NCBI GenBank assembly: GCA_036555755.1
Contig: DATBKS010000284.1
Location: forward strand, 1-5,939
Origin: JAICJR01 sp036555755
Lineage (GTDB): Bacteria; Actinomycetota; Thermoleophilia; Solirubrobacterales; Thermoleophilaceae
DNA: 5,939 nucleotides
Direction of reading: 5' to 3'
The translations under genes and the position numbers were made by a program. Under the pieces are notes generated by a model. It was not told where the DNA came from, did no database searches, and saw only the letters and a list, made by a program, of their open reading frames with translations. Of this stretch, positions 1 through 4,920 are shown in pieces (the first letter of the stretch is position 1; each line of letters begins with the position of its first letter).

Positions 1-592
1 GAAGGTGAACATCCTCGAGATCAAGCGGCCGGAGCTGGACGCGAAGCTCGTGGCGCAGTCGATCGCCGAGCAGCTCCAGAACCGCGTCGCCTTCCGGCGC
101 GCGATGAAGCGCGCCCTGACGAGCGCGATGCGGTCGGGCGCCAAGGGCGTGAAGATCCAGGTCTCCGGTCGCCTGGGCGGCGCGGAGATGGCGCGCACCG
201 AGGGCTACTCCGACGGGCGCGTGCCGCTGCACACGCTGCGGGCGGACATCGACTACGGCTTCTACGAGGCCCGCACCACCTTCGGCCGCATCGGCGTGAA
301 GGTGTGGATCAACAAGGGCGAGATCATGCCCTCGGGCTTCGCCCAGGACCTGACGCAGATCGAGGCTCCGCAGCAGGCGGCGCCCGGCGGCGGTGGCCCC
401 GGTGGCGGTCGCGACGGCCGTGGTGGCCGCGGCGGCCGTGACGGCGGTCGCGGTGGTCGCGGCGGCGGCCCCGGTCGTGGCGGTCCCGGCGGTCGCGGCG
501 GCGGACCCGGCGGTCCCGGCCGTGGCGGTCGCGGTGGCGGCGGCGGACGTGGTCCCCGCGGTGGCGGCGGTGGCGGCGGAGGAGGTCGCTAG
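1..592 (+). CDS. rpsC: 30S ribosomal protein S3, C-terminal part (5' end outside window)
   Basis: S3 is a small-subunit protein that lines the mRNA entry channel with S4 and S5. The window starts inside the gene, reading from base 2, so the N-terminal KH domain is missing. The visible part is the S3 C-terminal domain: RPELDAKLVAQSIAEQL, then FRRAMKRAL, SGRLGGAEMARTEGY, GRVPLHTLRADIDYG and GVKVWINKGE. In E. coli the two Arg and the Lys of RRAMK are linked to ribosomal helicase activity, and the same spacing is kept here. The domain ends near base 360. A linker with two Gln (APQQAAP) leads to 68 residues made only of Gly, Arg, Pro and Asp, ending at TAG 590-592. Extended S3 C-termini are known in actinobacteria, but such a pure Gly/Arg composition is distinctive. 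The stop is 3 bases before rplP. Confidence 0.97.
   Translation, partial: KVNILEIKRPELDAKLVAQSIAEQLQNRVAFRRAMKRALTSAMRSGAKGVKIQVSGRLGGAEMARTEGYSDGRVPLHTLRADIDYGFYEARTTFGRIGVKVWINKGEIMPSGFAQDLTQIEAPQQAAPGGGGPGGGRDGRGGRGGRDGGRGGRGGGPGRGGPGGRGGGPGGPGRGGRGGGGGRGPRGGGGGGGGGR
386..589 (+). repeat. Low-complexity Gly/Arg-rich (RGG-like) coding tail of rpsC
   Basis: By my count these 68 codons give 47 Gly, 13 Arg, 6 Pro and 2 Asp and nothing else. RGG and RGGR steps recur, and the tail ends in a run of nine Gly and a final Arg. Both GGC and GGT codons (with a few GGA) are mixed, so this is a degenerate array rather than a perfect DNA repeat. The composition predicts a disordered, positively charged tail that could bind RNA. 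Its function is inference. Confidence 0.9.
578..586 (+). promoter_or_regulatory. Shine-Dalgarno sequence for rplP
   Basis: GGAGGAGGT lies 9 bases before the rplP ATG. It is also coding, supplying the last Gly-Gly-Gly codons of the S3 tail. This is one of the strongest ribosome binding sites in the window and fixes the rplP start at 596. Confidence 0.8.
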
Positions 593-595
593 CCG

Positions 596-1015
596 ATGCT
601 TCAGCCCAAGCGAGTCAAGCACCGCAAGCAGCACCGCGGTCGCATGCCCGGCAACGCGAAGGGTGGCTCCCGCGTGGAGTTCGGCGAGTACGGCCTGAAG
701 ACGCTCGAGCGCGGCTGGATCACCAACCGCCAGATCGAGGCCGCGCGAATCGCGATGACGCGCAAGATCAAGCGCGGCGGCAAGGTCTGGATCAACATCT
801 TCCCGGACAAGCCCGTCACCGCGAAGCCGGCGGAGACCCGCATGGGCTCCGGTAAGGGCTCGCCCGAGGGCTGGGTGGCCGTGGTCAAGCCGGGCCGAGT
901 GATGTTCGAGCTCGCCGGCGTGCCGGAGCCGCTTGCGCGCGAGGCGATGCGCCTCGCCGGCCACAAGCTTCCGGTCAAGACCAAGTTCGTCGTGCGAGAG
1001 GGTGCGGGCGAGTGA
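596..1015 (+). CDS. rplP: 50S ribosomal protein L16
   Basis: L16 binds 23S rRNA near the A site and the central protuberance and is needed late in 50S assembly. The 139-residue product is full length for the family. It starts with the hallmark MLQPKRVKHRKQHRGR and continues with RQIEAARIAMTRKIKRGGK, WINIFPDKPVTAKPAETRMG, GSGKGSPEGWVAVVKPGR and the C-terminal LAGHKLPVKTKFV. The Arg in ETRMGSGKG matches the position hydroxylated by YcfD in E. coli (Arg81); whether it is modified here cannot be told. The ATG has an excellent Shine-Dalgarno sequence 9 bases upstream, and the gene begins 3 bases after rpsC. Its TGA overlaps the GTG start of rpmC by 4 bases, which implies coupled translation. Confidence 0.98.
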   Translation: MLQPKRVKHRKQHRGRMPGNAKGGSRVEFGEYGLKTLERGWITNRQIEAARIAMTRKIKRGGKVWINIFPDKPVTAKPAETRMGSGKGSPEGWVAVVKPGRVMFELAGVPEPLAREAMRLAGHKLPVKTKFVVREGAGE

Positions 1016-1233
1016 AGCGCACCGACGCAAACGGAATGCAGGACCCGGAGCTCGTGGAGTTCATCGGGCAGAAGCGCCAGGAGCTGTTCAACCTGCGCTT
1101 CCAGCACGCCACGGGGCAGCTTGAGAACACCGCGCGGCTGGGGGAGGCCAAGCGCGAGCTCGCCCGTGGGCTTACCGTCGCCCACGCGCGCGACATAGAC
1201 GTCGAGAGAGAGCTGAAGAGACAGAAGTCATGA
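1012..1233 (+). CDS. rpmC: 50S ribosomal protein L29
   Basis: L29 is a small two-helix protein near the polypeptide exit tunnel, next to L23, in the region where nascent-chain factors dock. The 73-residue product carries the family signature ELFNLRFQHATGQLENTARL, preceded by the usual EL-x-EF helix and followed by a basic helix ending in LKRQKS. I chose the GTG at 1012 because it gives a family-like N-terminus (MKRTDANGMQDPELVEF), overlaps the rplP stop as GTGA and has a purine-rich GAGAGGG 9 bases upstream. The in-frame ATG at 1036 would cut into the first helix. The stop overlaps the rpsQ start as ATGA. Confidence 0.95.
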   Translation: MKRTDANGMQDPELVEFIGQKRQELFNLRFQHATGQLENTARLGEAKRELARGLTVAHARDIDVERELKRQKS

Positions 1234-1928
1234 TCGAAGAGAACGAAGAGCAGCAGCCGGTCGACGAGACGCCGGCTCAGGACGAGTCCGCAGAGGGCAG
1301 TCCGCAGCCCGCGGAGCCGGAGGCCGAGGCGCCCGCCGAGGAGCCCGCAGCCGAGGAGGCCCCTGCAGAGGAGGCCACGGCTGACGACGCCCCGGCCGAG
1401 GATGCCCCTGCCGAGGAAGCTCCCGCAGCAGATGAGGCTCCCGCCGCGGCGGCGGAGCCCGAGGAGGCCGTGCACCCGAAGGAGCGGCGCAAGCGCGCGC
1501 GCTCCGAGCACACGGGCGAGACCCGTCCTCAGCGCGGCCCGGAAGAGCGCGCCACCGAGCGCACCGCCAAGCGCAACCGCCTGGCCACTTCCCGGCGCGC
1601 CTACCGCCAGAAGCAGGGCGAGAAGCGCGCCGCCAGCCCGCGTGCAGAGGTCGCCCCGCAGGAGGGCAAGGAACACGGTCCCGGCGCGCCGCGCGTGCGC
1701 CAGGGCGTCGTCGTGTCGGCCAAGCCCGACAAGACCATCACCGTGCGCATCGACATCGCCCGCCGGCACCGCACCTACAAGAAGATCGTCCGCTCCTCGT
1801 CGACCTTGCACGCTCACGACGAGCGCAACGAGGCGAACGAGGGCGACACGGTGCGCGTGATCGAGACCCGTCCCCTCAGCCGCACCAAGCGCTGGCGGCT
1901 CGTGGAGATCCTGGAGCGTGCCCGATGA
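1230..1928 (+). CDS. rpsQ: 30S ribosomal protein S17 with a long N-terminal extension
   Basis: S17 is a primary 16S rRNA-binding protein of the lower 30S body with an OB fold. The product has 232 residues where the family usually has about 80-90. The S17 core is residues 155-232: RVRQGVVVSAKPDKTITVRI, then HRTYKKIVRSSSTLHAHDE, NEGDTVRVIETRPLSRTKRW and RLVEILERAR. Before it, residues 1-80 are acidic and Ala/Glu/Pro-rich with a five-residue repeat, and residues 81-145 are basic (KERRKRARSEH, RTAKRNRLATSRRAYRQKQG). The ATG at 1230 is chosen because it overlaps the rpmC stop (ATGA). The frame stays open throughout, with Glu/Ala codons in the local bias. The only in-frame internal alternative I found before the core is GTG 1470. 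The extension looks disordered and its role is unknown. The TGA overlaps the rplN ATG by 4 bases, joining the S10 and spc clusters. Confidence 0.95.
   Translation: MIEENEEQQPVDETPAQDESAEGSPQPAEPEAEAPAEEPAAEEAPAEEATADDAPAEDAPAEEAPAADEAPAAAAEPEEAVHPKERRKRARSEHTGETRPQRGPEERATERTAKRNRLATSRRAYRQKQGEKRAASPRAEVAPQEGKEHGPGAPRVRQGVVVSAKPDKTITVRIDIARRHRTYKKIVRSSSTLHAHDERNEANEGDTVRVIETRPLSRTKRWRLVEILERAR
1284..1330 (+). repeat. Copy A of a 47-base sequence shared with rpsE
   Basis: This stretch inside the acidic extension of rpsQ matches 5461-5507 in rpsE at 41 of 47 positions without gaps; the first 33 bases differ at only 3 positions. Both copies are read in the same frame, giving ESAEGSPQPAE here and ESAESSPQSAE there. 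The core GCAGTCCGCAG contains the heptamer CAGTCCG. Whether this is a dispersed genomic repeat or convergent low complexity cannot be settled from one window. Confidence 0.7.
1329..1436 (+). repeat. Degenerate pentapeptide-encoding tandem repeat in rpsQ
   Basis: Residues 34-63 of the product read as six in-phase five-residue units (APAEE, PAAEE, APAEE, ATADD, APAED, APAEE). A seventh unit, APAADE, carries one extra residue. At DNA level the 15-base units differ in codon choice (GCC/GCA/GCT, GAG/GAA/GAT), so the repeat is old or kept at protein level. It forms most of the acidic half of the S17 extension. Confidence 0.8.
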
Positions 1929-2293
1929 TCCAGGCGGAGACGCGGCTCAAGGTCGCGGACAACACCGGCGCGCGCGAGATCCTCTGTATCCGCGTGAGCG
2001 GTGGATCGCGCCGCCGCTACGCTGGAGTGGGCGACATCATCGTCGGCACCGTCAAGCAGGCCATCCCGCAGGGGTCGGTCAAGAAGGGCGAGGTGGTGCA
2101 GGCGGTCGTCGTGCGGACGAAGAAGGAGTTCGGCCGCGAGGACGGGACCTACATCGCCTTCGACGAGAACGCGGCCGTCCTCATCGATCCCCAGAACAAC
2201 CCGCGCGGCACGCGCATCTTCGGCCCCGTGGCCCGCGAGCTGCGCGAAAGAAACTTCATGAAGATCGTGAGCCTCGCACCCGAGGTTCTCTAG
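1925..2293 (+). CDS. rplN: 50S ribosomal protein L14
   Basis: L14 binds 23S rRNA on the subunit interface, forms an intersubunit bridge with 16S rRNA and is the docking site of the silencing factor RsfS. The 122 residues equal the standard length. Family hallmarks are the start MIQAETRLKVADNTGAREIL, then GGSRRRYAGVGDIIVGTVK, VKKGEVVQAVVVRTKKEF, the DENAAVLIDPQNNPRGTRIF block and the C-terminal FMKIVSLAPEVL. There is no extension, in contrast to its upstream neighbour. The ATG overlaps the rpsQ stop (ATGA), with GGAG 8 bases upstream. It is classically the first gene of the spc operon, but here there is no room for a separate promoter region before it. Confidence 0.98.
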   Translation: MIQAETRLKVADNTGAREILCIRVSGGSRRRYAGVGDIIVGTVKQAIPQGSVKKGEVVQAVVVRTKKEFGREDGTYIAFDENAAVLIDPQNNPRGTRIFGPVARELRERNFMKIVSLAPEVL

Positions 2294-2301
2294 GACACGA
2301 G

Positions 2302-2637
2302 ATGGCACTAAAGATCCGCAAAGACGACATGGTGAAGGTCATATCCGGCAAGTCCAAGGGCCGGACGGGTCGCGTGCTGCGCGTTGACATGAAGAACCAG
2401 CGCGTCTTTGTCGAGGGAGCCAACATCATCAAGCGCCACCAGCGCCCGACCACGCTGCGCGACACTCAGCGCGGCAGCTCGGTCGGCGGCGGCGTGATCG
2501 AGAAGGAAGGGCCGATCCACATCAGCAACGTGATGCTGCTCGACCCCAAGTCCGGCGATCCCACGCGCGTGCGGGTCAGCCGCGAGGGCGGCCAGCGCAA
2601 GCGCGTCGCTGCCAGGTCCGGGGAGGCGATCGACTGA
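2302..2637 (+). CDS. rplX: 50S ribosomal protein L24
   Basis: L24 is an early assembly-initiating protein that binds the 5' domain of 23S rRNA. The 111-residue product begins MALKIRKDDMVKVISGKSKG, which contains the KOW motif. It continues with GRVLRVDMKNQRVFVEGANI, IKRHQRPT, GGGVIEKEGPIHISNVMLLD and PTRVRV. Many bacterial L24 proteins have Cys-Pro-x-Cys before the PTRV element; here the equivalent reads LDPKSGDPTRV, so the cysteines are absent. I chose the ATG at 2302 because it gives the normal N-terminus and has AGGA between it and the rplN stop, 8 bases upstream. The same frame stays open further upstream but would run through rplN. The stop TGA shares one base with the rplE ATG. Confidence 0.97.
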   Translation: MALKIRKDDMVKVISGKSKGRTGRVLRVDMKNQRVFVEGANIIKRHQRPTTLRDTQRGSSVGGGVIEKEGPIHISNVMLLDPKSGDPTRVRVSREGGQRKRVAARSGEAID

Positions 2638-2648
2638 TGCCGGTCGCC
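2625..2648 (+). promoter_or_regulatory. Potential stem-loop presenting the rplE start codon in its loop
   Basis: GGCGATCG (2625-2632) can pair with CGGTCGCC (2641-2648) over 8 base pairs, one of them a G-U wobble. The 8-base loop ACTGATGC holds the stop of rplX and the ATG of rplE. The likely Shine-Dalgarno GGGGAGG (2620-2626) runs into the base of the stem. In E. coli, spc operon feedback acts through S8 binding an mRNA structure at the rplE start, so the location is suggestive. I do not see a clear copy of the S8 rRNA site, and 8-bp stems arise by chance in such GC-rich DNA. Confidence 0.4.
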
Positions 2649-3416
2649 GAGCCCAAGATCAACCCGCGTCTCAAGCAGCGCTACTACGGAGAGATCCGGC
2701 CGCAGCTCGTCGATCGCTTCAAGTACTCGAGCCTGATGGAGGCTCCGCGCCTCCAGAAGATCACGCTCAACATGGGTGTCGGCGAGGCCAAGACGGACAC
2801 CAAGCTGCTCGACAACGCTCAGGAGCAGCTCGCGACGATCGCCGGCCAGAAGCCGAATGTGCGCGTGGCCCGCAAGTCGATCGCGGCCTTCAAGATCCGC
2901 GACGGCATGCCCATCGGCGTGGCCGTGACGCTGCGCGGCGCGCGCATGTGGGAGTTCCTCGATCGCTTCACCTCGATCGCGATCCCGCGCATCCGCGACT
3001 TCCGCGGCCTCAACCCGCGTTCCTTCGACGGCCGCGGCAACTACTCGATCGGCGTGCGCGAGCAGATCATCTTTCCCGAGATCGACTACGACTCGATCGA
3101 CCAGGTGCGTGGTCTCGACGTCACGATCACGACGTCCGCGAAGACCGACGCCGAGGCGTTCGCGTTGCTCGAAGCCCTGGGCATGCCCTTCGCACACGAG
3201 GGGCGGCCGGGCGAGGACACCGCTGCCGAGGAGGCGGCGGACGAGGAGCGTCGCAAGGAGGAGGCTCGACAGCGCGCCGAGGCCGAGCAGGCCGCGCTCG
3301 AGCAGCTCAAGGAAGAGAACCCAGATGCTTACGCAAGGCCCGAGCCCACCGAAGAGGGCGAAGAGGGCGAGGCCGCCGAAGGTGCGGCCGGCGAAGAGAC
3401 TGCGAAGGAGAGCTAG
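2637..3416 (+). CDS. rplE: 50S ribosomal protein L5 with an acidic C-terminal extension
   Basis: L5 binds 5S rRNA with L18 in the central protuberance and contacts P-site tRNA. Residues 1-186 are a full-length L5: RLKQRYYGEIRPQLVDRFKY, MEAPRLQKITLNMGVGEAKT, GQKPNVRVARKSIAAFKIRD, GVAVTLRGARMWEFLDRF, RDFRGLNPRSFDGRGNYSIG and VREQIIFPEIDYDSI. The usual family length is about 180. Residues 187-259 are extra: a Glu/Ala/Arg-rich stretch near 198-228 that looks like a charged helix or coiled coil, then a Glu/Gly-rich end (EEGEEGEAAEGAAGEE). The ATG shares one base with the rplX stop, and GGGGAGG lies 10 bases upstream. The TAG shares one base with the GTG of the S14 gene. The extension's role is unknown. 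Confidence 0.97.
   Translation: MPVAEPKINPRLKQRYYGEIRPQLVDRFKYSSLMEAPRLQKITLNMGVGEAKTDTKLLDNAQEQLATIAGQKPNVRVARKSIAAFKIRDGMPIGVAVTLRGARMWEFLDRFTSIAIPRIRDFRGLNPRSFDGRGNYSIGVREQIIFPEIDYDSIDQVRGLDVTITTSAKTDAEAFALLEALGMPFAHEGRPGEDTAAEEAADEERRKEEARQRAEAEQAALEQLKEENPDAYARPEPTEEGEEGEAAEGAAGEETAKES
3405..3410 (+). promoter_or_regulatory. Shine-Dalgarno sequence deciding the GTG start of the S14 gene
   Basis: AAGGAG sits 5 bases before the GTG at 3416, inside the last codons of rplE. It supports the GTG as the true start, since the reading frame stays open upstream through rplE. Confidence 0.75.
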
Positions 3417-3601
3417 TGGCAAAGACGTCCCAGGTGGTGCGCCAGCAGCGCCAGTCCAAGTACAAGACGCGCAACTACAACCGCTGCAAGCGCTGCGGTC
3501 GCCCGCGCGCCTACTTCCGCAAGTTCGGCCTCTGCCGGATCTGCCTGCGCGAGGTCGCGCACGAGGGCTACGTCCCCGGACTCACGAAGTCGAGCTGGTA
3601 G
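3416..3601 (+). CDS. rpsZ: 30S ribosomal protein S14, zinc-binding type Z
   Basis: S14 is a late-assembling protein of the 30S head. The 61-residue product is the short zinc form: two Cys-x-x-Cys pairs at residues 24/27 and 40/43 (CKRCG and CRICL) frame a basic stretch RPRAYFRKFGL, and the protein ends HEGYVPGLTKSSW. All four zinc ligands are present, so this is the zinc-replete (C+) paralogue; the longer zinc-independent form is not in this window. The GTG start at 3416 gives MAKTSQVVRQQR, has AAGGAG 5 bases upstream and shares one base with the rplE stop (TAGTG). rpsH follows after 4 bases. The gene may also be called rpsN in some annotations. Confidence 0.97.
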   Translation: MAKTSQVVRQQRQSKYKTRNYNRCKRCGRPRAYFRKFGLCRICLREVAHEGYVPGLTKSSW

Positions 3602-3605
3602 CGCC

Positions 3606-4004
3606 ATGTCGATGACCGACCCGCTCGCCGACTTCCTCACCCGTGTCCGCAACGGGCTGGAGGCGGACTTCGAGTACGTGGACATCCCGGCCTCCAAGTT
3701 CAAGACCGAGGTCGCCCGCATCCTCAAGGAGCAGGGCTACATCGAGGACTATTCCACCGAGCCCGCGCGCGTCGGTCAGACGCTGCGGGTCCGCCTCAAG
3801 TACACCGAGCAGCGCGCGCCGGTGATCACCGGCCTCAAGCGCGTGTCCCGGCCCGGCCGCCGCGAGTACGTGGCCGCGGGCCAGGTGCCCAAGGTCTTCG
3901 GCGGCATGGGCACTGCCATCATGTCCACTTCGAAGGGCGTCATGACCGGCCACGACGCACGCAAGGAGGGCGTCGGCGGCGAAGTTGTCGCGTACGTCTG
4001 GTGA
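3606..4004 (+). CDS. rpsH: 30S ribosomal protein S8
   Basis: S8 binds the central domain of 16S rRNA early in 30S assembly and in E. coli is also the translational repressor of the spc operon. The 132 residues match the family length. Hallmarks are the start MTDPLADFLTRVRNG, then VDIPASKFKTEVARILKEQG, YIEDY, ITGLKRVSRPGRREYV and the C-terminal rRNA-binding block IMSTSKGVMTGHDARKEGVG ending in EVVAYVW. ATG 3606 gives MSMTDPL; ATG 3612 gives MTDPL and is equally possible, as neither has a clear Shine-Dalgarno sequence. Translation probably depends on ribosomes finishing the S14 gene 4 bases upstream. Confidence 0.97.
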   Translation: MSMTDPLADFLTRVRNGLEADFEYVDIPASKFKTEVARILKEQGYIEDYSTEPARVGQTLRVRLKYTEQRAPVITGLKRVSRPGRREYVAAGQVPKVFGGMGTAIMSTSKGVMTGHDARKEGVGGEVVAYVW

Positions 4005-4011
4005 TTCAGCA

Positions 4012-4545
4012 ATGAGCCGTATCGGAAAGCTCCCAATCCCCGTGCCGACTGGCGTCGATGTCTTCATCGAGCCCGAGCTCGTGCGCGTGAAGGGACCCAA
4101 GGGGGAGCTCGAGCAGCGCGTCTCGCGCGAGATGACGGTCGAGCAGGAGGACGGCACGATCGTCGTCAAGCGCCCGACCGACCGCGGCGAGCACCGCGCG
4201 CTCCACGGCCTCACCCGGAGCCTGATCTACAACATGGTCCACGGCGTCACCGAGGGCTACGAGAAGCGCCTGCAGATCCAGGGCGTCGGCTACCGCGCCG
4301 CACTCCGCGGCCGCGACATCGAGCTCGCGGTGGGCTACTCCCACCCGGTCGAGATCAAGGCGCCCGACGGGATCGAGTTCGAGGTGCCGCAACCCACGCA
4401 GGTCGTGGTGCGCGGGATCGACAAGCAGGTGGTCGGCGAGATCGCCGCACGCATCCGCAAGGTGCGCCCGCCCGAGCCCTACAAGGGCAAGGGCATCCGC
4501 TACGACGGCGAGTACGTGGCCAGGAAGGTTGGTAAGCGCGCATGA
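4012..4545 (+). CDS. rplF: 50S ribosomal protein L6
   Basis: L6 lies near the sarcin-ricin loop and the factor-binding site of the 50S subunit. The 177-residue product has the two duplicated L6 domains. The first starts MSRIGKLPIPVPTGVDVFI and includes VKGPKGELEQRVSREM. The second starts around YEKRLQIQGVGYRAALRGRD, followed by LAVGYSHPVEIKAPDGIEFE, VVRGIDKQVVGEIAARIRKV and the highly conserved RPPEPYKGKGIRYDGEYVAR near the end. The ATG at 4012 gives the canonical N-terminus. An earlier in-frame start near 3985 would overlap rpsH and add non-family residues. The gene begins 7 bases after rpsH, without a strong Shine-Dalgarno sequence, and its TGA overlaps the rplR ATG by 4 bases. Confidence 0.98.
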   Translation: MSRIGKLPIPVPTGVDVFIEPELVRVKGPKGELEQRVSREMTVEQEDGTIVVKRPTDRGEHRALHGLTRSLIYNMVHGVTEGYEKRLQIQGVGYRAALRGRDIELAVGYSHPVEIKAPDGIEFEVPQPTQVVVRGIDKQVVGEIAARIRKVRPPEPYKGKGIRYDGEYVARKVGKRA

Positions 4546-4895
4546 GCATCGCGACGAAGCCCGCCAAGCGGCTGCGCCGCCGGCGTCGCGTTCGCGCCAA
4601 GGTGCGCGGCAGCGCCGAGCGTCCGCGGCTGTCGGTGTTCCGCTCGCTGCGGGGCATCCAGGCGCAGCTCATCGACGACGACAAGGGCCACACCGTGGCG
4701 GCGGTCACGTGGACCGAGAAGGACCTCAGCACGCTCGCCCGGGCCGATGCGGCCAAGAAGGCCGGCGAGGTGCTCGCGAAGCGCGCGAAGGACCTCGGCG
4801 TCGAGTCGTGCGTCTTCGACCGCGGCGGCTACCAGTACCACGGGCGCGTGAAGGCGCTCGCAGACGGGGCGCGTGAGGGCGGCCTCAAGTTCTAA
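4542..4895 (+). CDS. rplR: 50S ribosomal protein L18
   Basis: L18 binds 5S rRNA and, with L5, docks it onto the 50S subunit. The 117 residues are the normal length. A very basic N-terminal tail (AKRLRRRRRVRAKVRG) is followed by the family block ERPRLSVFRSLRGIQAQLID, then KAGEVLAKRAKDLGVESCVF, the conserved FDRGGYQYHGRVKALADGAR and the terminal REGGLKF. The ATG overlaps the rplF stop (ATGA). AGGAAGG lies 13 bases upstream, a wide spacing, so coupling probably matters. After the stop comes the only gap longer than 8 bases in the window. Confidence 0.97.
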   Translation: MSIATKPAKRLRRRRRVRAKVRGSAERPRLSVFRSLRGIQAQLIDDDKGHTVAAVTWTEKDLSTLARADAAKKAGEVLAKRAKDLGVESCVFDRGGYQYHGRVKALADGAREGGLKF

Positions 4896-4920
4896 CCCTT
4901 AGATACCCTCGACGAGACCT
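4896..4920 (+). other. 25-base rplR-rpsE intergenic gap
   Basis: This is the longest non-coding stretch in the window and is less GC-rich than its surroundings. It contains TAGATA (4900-4905), vaguely like a -10 element, but I see no matching -35, no terminator hairpin with a T-run and no Shine-Dalgarno sequence before the rpsE ATG. I record it as a spacer of unknown role. Confidence 0.5.

Noticed and set aside
393..698. Ala/Val-rich open frame on the + strand overlapping the end of rpsC and start of rplP
   Set aside because: It is the Gly/Arg tail read in another frame, which necessarily gives Ala/Val runs; it would overlap two firm genes.
975..1817. 280-codon open frame on the minus strand across rpmC and rpsQ
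   Set aside because: It mirrors the Ala/Glu/Pro repeat and basic extension of rpsQ; its Leu/Gly/Arg-rich product has no family features. GC-rich genes commonly leave long antisense frames open.
1470..1928. Internal GTG at 1470 as the true S17 start
   Set aside because: The purine run GAGGAGG ends only 2 bases before it, too close for a normal ribosome binding site. ATG 1230 is coupled to the rpmC stop, and the upstream codons show normal local bias. Kept only as an alternative to test.
1918..2301. Upstream continuation of the rplX frame as an N-terminal extension of L24
   Set aside because: It lies entirely inside rplN in another frame; its Arg/Gly/Pro-rich sequence is a shadow, and L24 starts normally at 2302.
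2948..3415. Upstream continuation of the S14 gene frame as an N-terminal extension
   Set aside because: It lies inside rplE in another frame; S14 starts at GTG 3416 with its own Shine-Dalgarno and normal 61-residue length.
2466..3422. 318-codon open frame on the minus strand opposite rplX and rplE
   Set aside because: It is antisense to two clear ribosomal genes, has no ribosomal context, and its product resembles an antisense translation of L5.
3582..4214. 210-codon open frame on the minus strand opposite rpsH and rplF
   Set aside because: Antisense shadow of S8 and L6 with no recognisable domain.
3985..4545. Earlier start for rplF near 3985
   Set aside because: It overlaps rpsH and adds residues not found in L6; ATG 4012 gives the canonical MSRIGKLPI start.
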